64,000 nucleotides of DNA from Plectrocnemia conspersa (GCA_009617715.1 VTFK01000156.1:62001-126000), one strand, 5' to 3'. Shown: positions 48,201 to 61,504, numbered from the stretch's first letter. Numbers and translations: made by a program. Notes: a model not told the origin generated them from the sequence alone.

Positions 48201-51200
48201 TAATTTCGAATCCTATCAAAGTTTTGGAAACTTATTCTTTAGTTCTTAACAAACTCGTGCAATTGAATAAAACATATATTTATTGCTGTAGCGTTGTGTA
48301 TTAATTTTTTTTCATAAATTCATCTTGTAGTTAATTTAATGTCGCCTGTGCTTATGTGACATTTGAGTGGAAAGCTATTTTTGTATCTAATAGTCTATCG
48401 CCATATTGATCCAAAGCATGTGTTTTTTACAATATTTATAGATTTTTCTAAGACTGTGTCATAGAACCGTAATAATTTGTCAGCTGCCATAAAGCACGAC
48501 AACTGAATGAAGAAAAAATGACCCATAAATTTCAGTTAGCATGAACCTTTTTACAATGCTTTTACCTTGCGATAAAATATGTTTTAATTTAAGTAATGCT
48601 TATGCAGTTATTTTTTAAATAATTTATTATATTATATAAATGAAAGATAATCAAAAGCGCTAACAATAACATAGATGTTTGCACAAAGTCATATATCACG
48701 TTTATTTGCTCGTAAATTTCATTGTTTTGGGAGGAATATATGTATAAGTTATTTCAGAAACTAATAAATATCAACTGCCCAATTTCCGTTTATAAGAAAT
48801 ACGTGTCCATAAAAAAGCCAATAAGTGACAAAGTTATCTAATAACAAATACAGATTACCATTTTAACGCATTCTTTACTATATATTTTTTTAATAAAACT
48901 ATATTGATACGTATTTAAACTTATCAACTATGTAAAAGATATAAATTGTTAACATGCTTTTTATCAATGATCCGAATCAGGTAAAGGATTAAGGTCACTC
49001 GTTGTGTATATTGAATTTACAACCCTATAGCCCGGTTAAATTGCGTGTTAGTCAAGGGTCAGGTTGCTAAGGTTCCTGAATGAAGATTTTTGATATTGAT
49101 CGTACCTTTTGAGTGGTAAAAATAAGATTACTTTATTCAAGTAGTTTTGAACGAGCCTTTTACTCAGATGAACATTGTAACGCTAGAGGACTAACTCCAC
49201 TCAAATTCAAGATCAATTCTGCAGAGAGTATTAAGGCAAAGCGTAGAAGAGAAAAAATATATATGGGAAAATATATTTTGTAGTTAGAATAAAATAATGT
49301 AAGAATAACATTAGGCAATTTGAGGTTTAGTAATTGTACGTGAATTTGTGTTTTTTATTTTTGTTTTAAAAAAGGAATTAATTCTGTACAATTTAATTTT
49401 ATTACACTAAATCAATTTTATGATTAAATTTACTCTTTAATTGTGATTTACAGTTTTAGAAGATAATTTAATCAGAATGTAGCGAATATTAAATAAGTAG
49501 ACTTATATCTAGACTATCACACGATGCTTTCTTTACGCAAAAATTGTATCTCCCTGGTACGACTAAATTAAATATGGCAATGAGAAATGTATCTTTATTT
49601 TGGAATTAGCTTTTGATCAACCGTGGAGTTAGACTTCAGTTTGAATATTCATTCGAGATAATAGATATTAAATTTTGTTATATAAAATAAAAAAATTAAA
49701 TGTATACATACTTAAAATCATATTATCTGTACTTATCTTTGATAATTTTGAACCTACTGATTCGGCTTCCGTTATTCGCGAGTCCCCGTTCTGCATAAAT
49801 CAATCCATCGCTGATTTGTTGATACAGCAATCCCATAAAACTTTATCCCAACATCTGGACCCGATCAATTCCGGAGATTAACTCGACCGGCGGTACATAA
49901 ACTGTGCAAAAGTTGGCTTATCATATAGCATAGCCATCGATCGGGCCGCAAGTATTCGAAGACCGCACGTGTATGGCATCAAACTTTCGACTTTCCCCGA
50001 AGGCTTCGCAAAGTTTCGCTCTTCCTACACCAACTCAGACCGACGTCTAGAAAAAACTTGCTAGCTTTTAATTTCCGCCGAACGCCTATCGGACTCGAGT
50101 GCCGGCAATTTTCTTAGTTTTTCCACCCTTTTCTGTACGTGAAAAACGCTTCGAATGCCGCATTGTGAATAACAAACAAATGACTATTTTTATATCGCCG
50201 TATCGTACCGAAAACAATAATGTGGTATATGTACGAGCATAGTGGCGAAAAATGGTACAATCTGGTAAAAGGGTTGTAGGGAATTTATATATATGTAAGC
50301 ATATATAATACTTATTTATATGTTTATAATTCTTGCATTATCTTTTTAGCCGCAATCAATCATTTTTTATATTGCCACGAAGATATATTAGCCCGATATT
50401 TTTAGATAAAAATATTTAGATAAAAAGATAAAAATATGTTTTTACTTTAATGCTATATTTATATGCTTTATTCATGTGCTATATTTAGTTTACATTGAAT
50501 TCCATACAAAATTATTGCTTATTATTTTTTTAATGTATGTTTTTTTTTTATTATTGTGGTAAATCTATTCTGGTATTTTTTATTATTAAATAATGTATTA
50601 TTATAATTGAAAGCCCGAAACATATCCATAAATTATTTATAAATGTGTAATACTATTGTCTGTTAAACCATTTATTAATTAATATTGTATAAACCATTCA
50701 GTAAGCAAATAATGATATACTTTTAACTAATCAACTATATTTGTGACAAAAAAACATTTATTAAAAATAAAGCTTTATCGATTCAGGAACGAAGCAGTAA
50801 ACAATTGTGCTTAAAATATTTTCATTTCTAAAATTAATTAAAATTTTCATACACTATTACATAAGTATTCTTAATTATTTTAATTGTTATTAATACACCT
50901 ATTTTTAATTATTTATCTTTCACTTCTTAAAACATTATTAAATTTAATAAATATATTTCCCTTCATCTTTATTCATTACCTTTATGAAAATTATTTTAAT
51001 TAATTAAAATTGCTTGAAGCTATTGCGCTCAAGTAAAATTGTAAATGTGGCGTTTTAAATTTTCGAGCCTCCATAAAAATACCCTCTGCGCACTGTTTAT
51101 AGTCCCAAAAAGTAAATGTCAAAGGTGATAAAGCATATTATATTTATTATAAATAATGCAAATTTAGTTTTATGTTCCTTAAATTAGTCCATTAAAATTA

Positions 51201-53100
51201 CAGTAATAAATTATTTAAATTTCTACAAATACTTACATATATATTTTATTCGAAAATTAACGATTTTTACACATTGTATACATATTATGTACATACGTGT
51301 ATATTTTAACGCAGTTATAATTTTGCAAAGGGTCGTTTCAGTTATGCCGAAAATTTTTAATTTGTTTAAATTTCACATAACTGTAATGTTGCTTGCATTT
51401 ATATGTATAGTATATTTTATTTTATTAATTATAAAATATGTATAACTTTGATTCGAAATCTAGTAATTTATTGAGTGAGTGGTGCATTTTCTTGCATTCA
51501 GGAAATTGGACGCGATGAAAGCATCTATATGGTGAATTGCTATAATACATTTTTAAGCGGGTCGTAATTTAGCAATTGCCTCGTAAAACTAGGAACCCAG
51601 GGGCCCTGGGTGATAAATGTCAAAGTGAGGCACAGTAAAAATCGTTTGCCCTGTCAAATGGGATATTTCACTAAAGTGTTCAATCGATGCGAGAAAATCA
51701 TTTAAAGGCAAATCGTGAAAAAAATATTTTTTATGTATTAGTTTAACGTATTATAATTTCATGAGTTTATTATTGATTCCGATTAATTTGAGAATATATT
51801 TTAATTGCCAAGCAATGATATAAAAAGTGAATTTTATTTAAATATTAGTATTAATATATATTAGTCTTGTTGGATTATTTTTAGCACTATTGAATTTTTC
51901 TAGTCACTTCATAGCACAGGATTTTATTATCTTACACAATATCGACATATACGAAACGCGTAATTATAGAGAAATAATTGAAATTTTCATTGTTACACTT
52001 TGTAAATAATTTTAAATATTTATTATTACAATAAAAAAATATTCCTTAGTAAGAAATCTAATAAAATATCTCGTAATTGTTAAAAAATTATAATCTTTTT
52101 ATATTATATTAATATAAACCGAACATATTATTTAAAAAATTCAATTTTGTTTACTTACTATCTTGAAAAAATCACTATGTTAACATCGTCGTAATACTAC
52201 TTAAGTTAAGCGTATTTATTAATAATATATTTTATTTGCATTGTACTTCTAATTGTATCTATTATAAAAGGCTGTAGAGTCTAAATACTTGATTGATAAA
52301 AAAAATCGTCATCTAAAATTTTTTTTCGGTGGCGTTTAGACTGAATTCTGTGCAATGCACTGTGTAGCTCACTTTTTCCAATTCAATGTGTTTCGCACTG
52401 GAGCGTGTGTTAATATTTAAAAATAAAACAGGTTTTCATTGTGTATTGGACCAATCGTTTTCATGTTTATTTTATGGTTTACTTTGGAGAATTCCATCTA
52501 TCTATCCTATGGCGTTTCTGCACCATTTGAATACATTTTACAACCGGTCGCTTTCATTCGCCGTACAGTTGGCCACATGATGATCGTCTTGCGAAAGAGA
52601 AACGTTTTATTCGGACGTTTTCAAATTCAGATTGTTCCGCCTGAGTGTAAACTGTGAAAAGAGACCTTTTGCCCCTTATCGCACTCGCTCCGCCCGAGTG
52701 CCCTTTCACTAAAGGATTCCAAAGGGGAAATGGCTTTCGGACACTGCAGCGCACGCGAATATCTCAACGACCAGAAAAACAAGTTAGTAGAGAACCAGAA
52801 ATTTAACGTATGGTCTTCTTTTTATTATTTAACATTACACGCCACTTAATGATTGCAACGCGGACAAGGTTGTAATATTTTATATGGCCGCCAATCAAAT
52901 TTTATGGCCCGTTCTTCGTGGCATACGTGTTTTTGAAAAATGTGCTTAAAAATGCTGGCGGATATTATTTTTAATGGGTGCACGCAAAAAATTCGCGCTT
53001 ATCGTTTGTGTTGGTATTCTGTGTGCTTTCTTTCAGGCACGCGGACTGAGCTTATTTTCGCTTCATTAATTTAGAGATGCTATTCAAGGCATTCTTGAAA
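45220..53100. other. Intron interior: AT-rich with scattered islands
   Basis: No exon or transposase recognised. GC-richer islands at 47270-47470, 49740-50200 (CGATCGGGCCGCAAGTATTC), 52330-52760 and 52830-53090 may be regulatory. At 51595-51611 ACCCAGGG-G-CCCTGGGT is a perfect palindrome. AAGGATTAAGGTCAC at about 48983 resembles an orphan nuclear receptor site. Frames at 49675-49881 and 52386-52754 overlap islands and lack domains. Confidence 0.35.
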
Positions 53101-53109
53101 TATTCTTTG

Positions 53110-54290
53110 TTAACCCTTTGAACTCGTATTTTTTTTTTGGTTGGGGTAGTGCCAGCTCGTATTTAATTTCAAGATTTTTTATAAGTTCAATTTTTGGAAG
53201 TAAAAATGAAATAAAACATGTTTTGACTAATCTTTTTACAAATTAAAATTAATACAGCGAAAGGTGGATAGTTTGTCAGTATTTTAGTTAAAAAAAAATT
53301 AATTAAATATTTAAAATACATTATAATTTTAATACTTTAATCGGAAAATAACTTTTTATATTGTACTTTTTTAAATAACTTGTAAAACGATAACCATGAA
53401 ACTTAGAAAAGAATAATTTATTAAAATGTGTTCACGAAGAATTGTACTTACTATTCACAAAAAAAAAAATGACATAGTATTAGGTATACATAGTATAGGA
53501 AGGTAAATGTAATGATGTTTTTAGATGATTTTTCGTCCATCGCAATCAAATGCGCGGCAAAACAAATAAATTAATTATAAAAAAACAACTGAGTGTTGTA
53601 GCGGCAGGGGTTTATAACCATTAAGAAATTTGTAAATAGCTAGATGTCATATGAATTCTAAATAATTAAAATATTGGACTGATTGTATTTTTTTTTTGCA
53701 CCTATCGTTTATTATCTTGCGCAATGCGCTTATTATCTTGCGCATCGCGCTCGTTCTATAGCGTTTAGCGCTCATAACATCGATCAAAAATTTGCGTTCA
53801 TACAAAAAAATAATGGTTACAATATAATTTAATCAAGATTAAAATTACAAAGAGTACAAGTTTTTTACTTGTTGTTTTTTTTTCTTAGTAAAACCTTAGT
53901 TTTTAGTTTTTTTTAATTGTTGTTTTTTCTTGGTAAATAGTTAATACATTCCCATTAACAAGTTTTACACTTTTTAGAAAATCAAATTACAATAAACGTA
54001 TTATAAAAAAAAAAAAAATATACTGTTAGTTAAATAAAACATATAATAACATAATAACGTTTTAAAACATATTTAATACGAAAAATTGTTATGCACCTTA
54101 CAATAAATAAAACACAAACAATATGCACATCAGCACATATGTTTTAAGCAAAAGGATACATTTTGACGATTTAACCAATGATTTTTTAAAAGAAAAATTT
54201 AGCACTTTTGACGCTAAGTTGCCGATAATGAGATTCCGAATAAAGTAAAGCGAAGGTCCATATATAAAGGAAAATGTAGATTAAGAAATA
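53110..54290. repeat. AT-rich DNA with a TTAACCCTTTG motif and a 21-bp tandem pair
   Basis: TTAACCCTTTGAACTCG at 53110 resembles a TTAA-type element end; no partner seen. At 53709-53750 TTATTATCTTGCGCAATGCGC is followed directly by TTATTATCTTGCGCATCGCGC, a 21-bp tandem duplication with a one-base shift, and more GCGC words follow. Confidence 0.5.
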
Positions 54291-54294
54291 TGGT

Positions 54295-54942
54295 TCTAGG
54301 ACACTAACCACCTGGAAATATACCCCGGACAATAACCCCTGGACATTTTCCACCGTGCAAATAACCCCCTGACAATTAACCCATCATGCAAATAGCCCCC
54401 CTGACAATTAATCCCCGCCACGTATAAATATAATACAGATATTACTTAACACGTCTCGTGACGCTCTATTATACTTAATAAAACATATACTGATGCCATT
54501 ACCAAAGTTTAGCTGTATTATACATACATATGTATCTAGCCTAATAATATTTTTTATTTTTTTTAATACTCTTTATAACAATTTTGCTCGCACCGGTCAC
54601 CGGTACAAAATATACAATACGTATACTTTCTTCGTAAGTGTGTTGGTTTTATTGATATTTTAAAAATTCTGTATTTTGCTGAATGAAATAAATTAGTATT
54701 GATATTGATTATTCGTATTAAACATTATTTTATTAAAATAATGACCATTTATTATAGATAATAACAACTTATATAAAATACTTATCTCTATTAATCGTCA
54801 GGGGTTATTTACACGGGGGTTAATTTTCAGGGGCTATTTGTCAGGGGTTATTTGCACAGGGATTATTTGTACGAGGGGTTAATGTCCAGGGGAGTTTTGA
54901 TGGAGATATATGTCCAGGGGGTATTTGTCCTGCGTTTACGTG
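54295..54942. mobile_element. Foldback element with about 15-bp C-run/G-run units
   Basis: The left arm (54295-54422) repeats AATAACCCCTGGACA, AAATAACCCCCTGACAATTA and AAATAGCCCCCCTGACAATT. The right arm (54796-54942) is its inverse, built of CAGGGGTTATTT, CGGGGGTTAATTTT, CAGGGGCTATTTGT, CAGGGGTTATTTGC, GAGGGGTTAATGT and CAGGGGGTATTTGTC. Units are about 14-16 bp. The 370-bp spacer is AT-rich and non-coding. The strands could form a long hairpin, and the right arm carries more than four G4-G5 runs. Confidence 0.8.
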
Positions 54943-55023
54943 CACTTAGGATAGGAATATTTAAGATACGAAAAAGAAGGCCAAATTAAATTAGATATTT
55001 TTTAATATATTCACTGTCTATGC

Positions 55024-56286
55024 CAGAGGTCAGAAAATTACGGCCAAATCCAGCCCTCTGCTTATTTTAATCCGGCCTGCAAGTAATTGATAGATTTGAC
55101 ATATAAAAAAATCTAACAATCTAACAATCGAGTTAAGGAGCTAGCTATGTATCACCTTATAAGGTGCTCCTATTGCTTTGTATTTCACCGTGACGTTATG
55201 AACTTTAAATTTGACAGCATCTTCAGTGCCCACGTAACGCCTTTTGCAATAGATTTGTTCGTTTACCAGTTTTTCGGCGAGAACAGTTGCTAAAAGATAA
55301 GCACATTGTGTGTAACATCAATAGACAACTAAATAGCAGTTTTTTTAACTCAATTCAGTGGTTTTAAATTATTTTCGATTAACACCATTGCTTTTGCATG
55401 GTTTCTAAGTCAAAATATTACATGTAGCCTTTGCCAAATAGTTAATATTTTGTATAAGTAAAGGGTTATGTATAAATAGTAGCAGTATTTATCCATTTTA
55501 AAAAAGGCTTCTGCAAACAGTAAGTTACTAAATAAGTTACTGGTTTGCACTAAATTATTTATTCAAGCAGTCAATGCTATGTTAAAGTGACAAAAAAAAA
55601 ATAGTTTTGATGAATAGTTTGCATGGAACTACTACAAATGAAAATATTAATAATAAAGTTGAAAAACGTTAACAAAGTACATTTTAAAGTGAATTTCGAA
55701 TAAAATGTGTAATATCTGATGGTGGTAAATTTAAAAGCAGAACAAGTATAAGCTTTTTTAGAAAAAATATGATTTTTGTAAAAATGCACTATTCACCAAC
55801 AGGTACTATAGAAAACATTTAAATTTATTGTGTATTATTAAAACAATTGTAATAACCGTAAACTTTATTAACTATCGTGAACTTAACCGTCATCAGTTCT
55901 GTGACTATTTTTTTATCATAATATAAGCCGTATATTTCGACTTTCTCTACCATACAGTAGTCCAATGGCCCAGTCATGGTATAGGTTGACTAAGATTTTT
56001 AAATCATAGGAGCGATTAAAATTTTTTTCAACGAAAAACCACGCCCTCAGCTATTATTATCTGAAATTAAATAGATTTGAGAATTAGCCTTTGCTGCAGA
56101 TATCATGAGATTTCTTAACAGATTAAACTTAAAGCTAAAAACAAAAACAGTGCTTATATTTAATATTTACACAACATTTGAATATTTGAGAGAAATGATA
56201 AAGCTCATTTTAATTTTGCTTCCTGGCCCGCTGAACTTAAAATATTTACAATCTGGTCCTTCACAAAAAAGGTTTGCCGACCCCTG
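55024..56286 (+). mobile_element. hAT element, 1.26 kb, degenerate
   Basis: The left end CAGAGGTCAGAAAATTACGG and the right end GGTTTGCCGACCCCTG are inverted hAT-type termini (CAGRGGTCRGNAAA). Both sides carry an 8-bp flank, GTCTATGC (55016-55023) and GTCTATGG (56287-56294), a target duplication with one mismatch. Subterminal GGCCAAATCCAGCCCTC and CCTGGCCCGC are also usual for this group. Inside, on the + strand at about 56080-56210, ADIMRFLNRLNLKLKTKTVL then IFNIYTTFEYLREM matches the hAT pattern (D)xxxHLNxLNLxLQGKxxL seen in ZBED5/GTF2IRD2-like transposases. The remainder of the transposase is deleted or decayed. Confidence 0.82.
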
Positions 56287-56289
56287 GTC

Positions 56290-58130
56290 TATGGTGTTAC
56301 ACGAGCAAAATAACCTTGTCTATATTCTTCAGTCATATGTTTTACAGAGAGACATTCAAAAGCGCGTCATGGCGATTTTACAACTTTATATTTAGATTGT
56401 CTTGTATAACCGGTAGTCCTTAAGCCGTTGAACTGATATCCTAGAGACTATCGGTTCAGGTCCCCGCAGCAAACTAAACATTTTAATATTAAGAATGCGC
56501 TATTATTAAAATTAAGCCCTAACTGCTAAGCGACATCTATTGATTGTAAGCTGTAATTATAGTTAACAATATATAATAGATATCACTAATTTACAAACCG
56601 TGTTTTAAATCTTATTCAATTAAACGTGTAAGTGTTGATTATGTTGTGCATAAACGACTTTTAACAATAGTTTTTCAATGACGCATATTTGAGTCATCCA
56701 CCTTTAGAGTGTAAATAATAAGTAATAAATTTATATAAGTACAATACAATCCTAAAACTTACTGAAAAAAACATGTTTTACAAGACTTTTAACCCTTTCA
56801 CCGCGGATGACTTCTATAGGTGTCATCAAGAAAATCGCCAGTACTCATTGGACATTTAAAGGTGCCGTAAGCATTTGAGCCTAATAAAATGGCTTTTTAG
56901 TATAATTTAAGGCTATAAATCAATTATTTGATCCATAATATTTTTAAAAATATGGCATGAATAGGTGTCCCCACATATTAACAAATTTCGAAATGGCGCC
57001 CAAAAATATCAGCTGTGGTGATAATATAAATGCAATCGGGGCCAGACCCCACCCAATTTTTTTGTACATAAAAAAAAAATAGGTGGGGCTGGTAAAGTTT
57101 TATTATATTTTGTGAAAATGATCAAATTTTATATTTAGACAAATATTCTACAAGTTTTTCGTATGTATTTGCCCATTTGAGGCAGAAATGATAAATATTA
57201 CATTGTTTTTTTGTGGGGATCTGTTTTGGATTGGCAGGCGTTCTTACACCTAGAACGAACCAGCGTAGCTTGGCCTCGTGGCTTTATTTTTGAATTTTTA
57301 AGTATTGAATTTATTAAAACAGTTTTTAAAAATATAATTATAATTGATCGTAAAAAATGATTACATTAAAAGAATATCCTAAAACTTAAAACTTTAAATA
57401 CTTGTACAAGATTTAAAATTGGTAGAAATAGTCTTAGCATAAACGCATACTATTACTGTCACAGTAATAATATATTATTATATCATCATTCGTAATTATA
57501 TGGATAATTTTTAAAAGAAAATCAATATATGTATTTATAAATAATTAAAACACAGATTACTAATTCTGTTTTACATAATTTAGCTATTTACTAGCTCGAA
57601 AATATATTAAATGTGTCGAGACTAATATTATCGTTTGAGTTGAGTACCCAGGTCGATAGTTGTCAATCGCTCATTTTACTAGTGCGAGCGAGTAAGCGAG
57701 CTCTGCTAGCATAACGGCATCTCGCTCTTTTTTTCCGTCTTAAAAAATTTTATTTTTTTATTTCATAACAGACACACAATATAAAGTAATAATTATGCAC
57801 AATTAGAGCATATGATCCCGTTTCATCCCATATCATAAAAAATATAGATGCCCTTAGAAGGAAAAAAAAATCAGTTTTAAAGCATTAATTGACAACCTAA
57901 ATCTGTCAAGTCTAGCGCGATGCCGTCCTAACAGCGCGCGCTTTGACCATGTTCCGATGAAAAATTTTACAATAAACTTACACTTGTAAATTTAAGATTA
58001 TTGAGTTATTTGCATAAGTTAAAAATTCAATATTACTGAAATGTGTTTAACAGAAGTCTTTTTACTATTAATAAATTTAAATTTTCAAAATTTGCTTGAA
58101 CACAAAGCCAATAAATGCATTCAAAGTTTT
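56290..58130. other. Mixed repeat-like DNA, possible TTAA element
   Basis: TTAACCCTTTCACCGCGG at 56789 and the complement of CGAGCGCAAAGGGTTAA at 58195-58211 share TTAACCCTTT and could be the two ends of a 1.42-kb TTAA element; this is tentative. Inside are a hairpin CCAGACCCCACCC / GGTGGGGCTGG (57042-57092) and CpG-rich pieces at 57640-57720 and 57905-57955. No coding frame recognised. Confidence 0.35.
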
Positions 58131-58211
58131 GTCGACATATTGTCGACGTTCGAGTACAACGCTTAAAATACGATGTCGACACATAGTCGACTTACGAGCG
58201 CAAAGGGTTAA
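58131..58211. repeat. Two GTCGAC hairpins next to a TTAA end
   Basis: GTCGACATATTGTCGAC (58131-58147) and GTCGACACATAGTCGAC (58175-58191), each two 6-bp palindromes 5 bp apart, followed by CGAGCGCAAAGGGTTAA. The arrangement looks like a structured MITE terminus. Confidence 0.55.
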
Positions 58212-58589
58212 TGTTGTAAAAAACGTTGATTTTTTTGTTATTCAATCTTGTTTCTATAACCAAATCAAGTATTTTATTCTCTGTGCTATCTTTGCGGTCC
58301 ATTTAAACTTTTATTGTAGTATATTATCTTTATTCTCATGATAGAAAGTAGTACTATTATTATTTTATTTAAAAAAAAATTAATAATAAATAATATTTTA
58401 TTATTTTTTATATACTTTTTTAACACATGAAAAGGTTCAGTAAAATTCAAATGGTTAAATAATAATATTAAAGTGGCTTTCGTTCCACAAATTTTAGCCC
58501 AATACGAATTTTTAAATCGACAGATTATCGATAAGTTAGTTATGTATTGTATGTTATTGACAATTTCTTTTTCTTTTGTAGAACACATT

Positions 58590-58641
58590 GCGCCACTGCA
58601 CACATTTCTTTGCCTTGTGGCACACTGGTTATAAAACACTG
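58590..58641. mobile_element. hAT-type element end, possible
   Basis: GTGGCACACTGGTTATAAAACACTG; the complement begins CAGTGTTTTATAACCAGTGTG, as in hAT 5' termini (CAGTGTTTCCCAACC). No opposite end was identified. Confidence 0.35.
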
Positions 58642-58892
58642 ATGTAGTGCATATAAAAATAATTTGAACTAAAAATCATAATTGTTAAATTGGAGTAGTA
58701 ATAATAAAATAAAAACATAGGCCTGAGATTAAAATAAAAATATATGCAGATTTCGAAGTAGTATTATTCACTATATAATAAATTTGTTTTTCATAAATTG
58801 TGTTTCTGAAAAAAAGCCCATGAGTTAGGTTCTTCCTTAATATTCTTAACGTATTATATGCAGAGCCATCGAGAGCGAGCCCGGACCCTGAG

Positions 58893-59154
58893 AAAACAAC
58901 GATTCCGGGCCTCATGACAAAAATGTCATTATGTATATTTTTAACATCGTAATATAATTTCTTGAATAAATAATAATAGGTACGAGTTAACCTGTTCTAT
59001 GCTACAAATAAATATAAAAAATAGCTACCGTTGCGACATATTTTCTGAAATCATATTTTATGCAAAATATTTTAATTAGACATTAAAAAATATCTACTAA
59101 TAATTTTTATCTGATAATAAGTCACGTTTTCTTTGCTGCTCAGTGTTGCCATAT
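58893..59154 (-). repeat. Dispersed repeat, copy 2 (partner at 18994-19252)
   Basis: Complement of 58893-59154 aligns with 18994-19252 over its full length. This copy has GGGTCCGGGCTCGCTCTCGA just beyond the shared end, where copy 1 diverges. Confidence 0.8.
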
Positions 59155-59159
59155 GGTGA

Positions 59160-61500
59160 TTTTTTAAATGTTTTTAATTTGTTCATAATATGTCACTAAA
59201 AAAAAAAACCTGTATAAAAAAGTTTGTTTAAATTATATTATTATAAAAAAAAAAAATTCTTACTATAGATTATTATTTATTTCCATACATATGTAATGGC
59301 TCGACCATAATGCATCCACTAATTACGGAGTACTTGGATGAAAACAAATCAATACTATCCGACAAATGGTCTAAAATTTGTATAGCTGTGCTAATTAGGG
59401 CGTTGTCCGAAACACTTATTCTTGCATGCAGTACTTCAATAATCTACTAAATTCTCGCAGTATCTCCGGTTTATGTATATTCTTTATCAGCAATTAAAAA
59501 AGTGCTTTGCCAAGTACACTCGACGCGAGTCTAAGAAATCATATCATAAATTTATAATAATTATATTATGAACTTTTTTTGCACCTTTTCTATTCAAAGT
59601 AAGTAGGTTTCATTAATTGGCAAGCAGATAAGATAAGCATTCTCACGGGTACTGCGTAATAAGTGATTTTTTAAAGTACACAGTTACATCAAGCTCTGCA
59701 ATTGATCCGAAACCCGAACATCCTAGAAGCTTTATCGCATATGTTTTTTATATGCTGATAAAATCCGCAGCCCTCTAAATATGGCCACTTCTGTATGATG
59801 AAGCACGTTATCCATTTCATAATCCAAAAATATTTGTGTTCTTGTCATGAAATGACGTTTTATGATACTAAATTAGCGGATGACCACACACATATTATAT
59901 TTTCATCATCGTATTGGTGTTTTCTACAATCCTTAATAAAATATATTTTTATGAATAATTTAAGGTAAGAATATGGAATATAGTCTTACCTTCTACTCAA
60001 TCCTTGTGGAGTGTACTCATAAAAAAATAACACTTTGAAACATAGCAATTAAATTGTATCTTCTTTTCCGTTCCCATAAAAAACGAATCTCTACCGTATC
60101 TCACTGGCGATAAGCATTAACGTGTCACGTAAAACAAAGTACAAACTCGAAATTATGTACCTACGGTTTTATACTGCACTAAACTACCCTTTCCTGGAAA
60201 GTTATTCGCGTGTCTGAAGATAATTCGCATTCCGTCACAGAAATTGGTGTAATTTGCAGTTTCGCTCGCAATTTATTTTACCAAGGACACTCGGTCAAGG
60301 ACACCTCACAAAACCGTACGACAACTCTGTCAATACTGACAGGGTAACTTAATACGCGATTGTTCCGCAGAATAAATCTCGTAGGGTTTTCACATTGAGC
60401 AATATGGTATTGGCCAACGTCCAACGTGTGTATGAAAGCATACTTTACTAGGCGCAAAAACTATTAAATTTCAAGGTTTGTGTGTGTCCAGCGTTAGCTG
60501 AATGTAATACACGTTTGTGTGTATATATTTATACATAAGGCTCTATTATTCTATTGTTCGTTGTTTGGTCCATATGAGTACATATACAAAACCTATATAT
60601 AAACAACACGTGCTTAAAATGTACCCTACAAAAGTTTTATCTGCTAAATTTAATTTTTTTACAATATTTATTGTGTTACAAGTTATATATTATTATTCTA
60701 TGCTGTCCTGTCTTAAATATGTTGCATTGCATCTGTCCCACAGCGAAGCCCATTTTGTCATTAAACTTTGATGACGGTCTTCATTAATTCTTTCAATGAT
60801 GCCTGTCAATTATAGTCAATGAGATCTACAATACAAGCTTATTTGTTGCATATAAATCCCATATTCAAGCCGTGTATGTCTAAAGTTTTTTTTTAGTATT
60901 TTTATTTTGAAGAATATCAGCATGTTTTTTACTAGTGACACCCATTTGTGTTGATATGTCTTAATATATAATGTATAGTCATATACTACTGAATTTTGTA
61001 TTGTCCCAGTAATATAGTATTTTTTTTTCTTATTGTATATTATTTGGAAGCTTTAAGATTTCTCCTAGGAAAGTGAAAGCATTCACTTCTTATATATGTG
61101 GAACTCTCTAATGCACACCAGGTATTATTTTTTGTCATAATCATTATCTCACAGGTATATATTTGACTTTCGTGATTATTATTATAAAACGATTTCACTG
61201 CGGCCATTCTTTTTTTTTTGCACGAAAGCCTTCTGTTCATCGCAGCGATCTTAGTACATCCTTGCAAAAATCGATTGCTCCAAGATGTTGCAGACATGTT
61301 GTTCTTGCAAAGATATGTGAGAATTGAAACGCAAATATTAAAACACTGCGTTAAAAATTGTACATTTTATTATACATAAAAATAATAATAAATAACAGTT
61401 TTCATTTTATATATGTCATTTTTTTTAATATTGTAGATCTGTAATTATACATATTTTTAAAGTTTACACCGCACCAAAAATGTATTTTTTTTTTGTATTT
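59160..61500. other. Intron end: AT-rich with one island
   Basis: Island at 60060-60490 (GGCCAACGTCCAACGTGTG). Frames at 60517-60771 and 61040-61297 have no domains. The last 60 bp form the branch and pyrimidine region before the 61505 exon. Confidence 0.4.
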
Positions 61501-61504
61501 TCAG

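Larger units (their letters stand above)
43405..61504 (+). other. 18.1-kb intron within the lectin domain
   Basis: GTAATA donor to TATTTTCAG acceptor. It splits the C-type lectin domain between GGHLASI and WVG. It contains mariner, Tc1, hAT and foldback remnants, the second copy of a dispersed repeat, and several GC-richer islands (47270-47470, 49740-50200, 52330-52760, 52830-53090, 60060-60490). No further exon with a matching phase was recognised inside it. Confidence 0.75.

Noticed and set aside
56404..56475. tRNA-like sequence with GGTTCAGGTCC
   Set aside because: It has a passable B box but no good acceptor stem, no clear anticodon stem and a poor T stem. At best a decayed tRNA-derived repeat.
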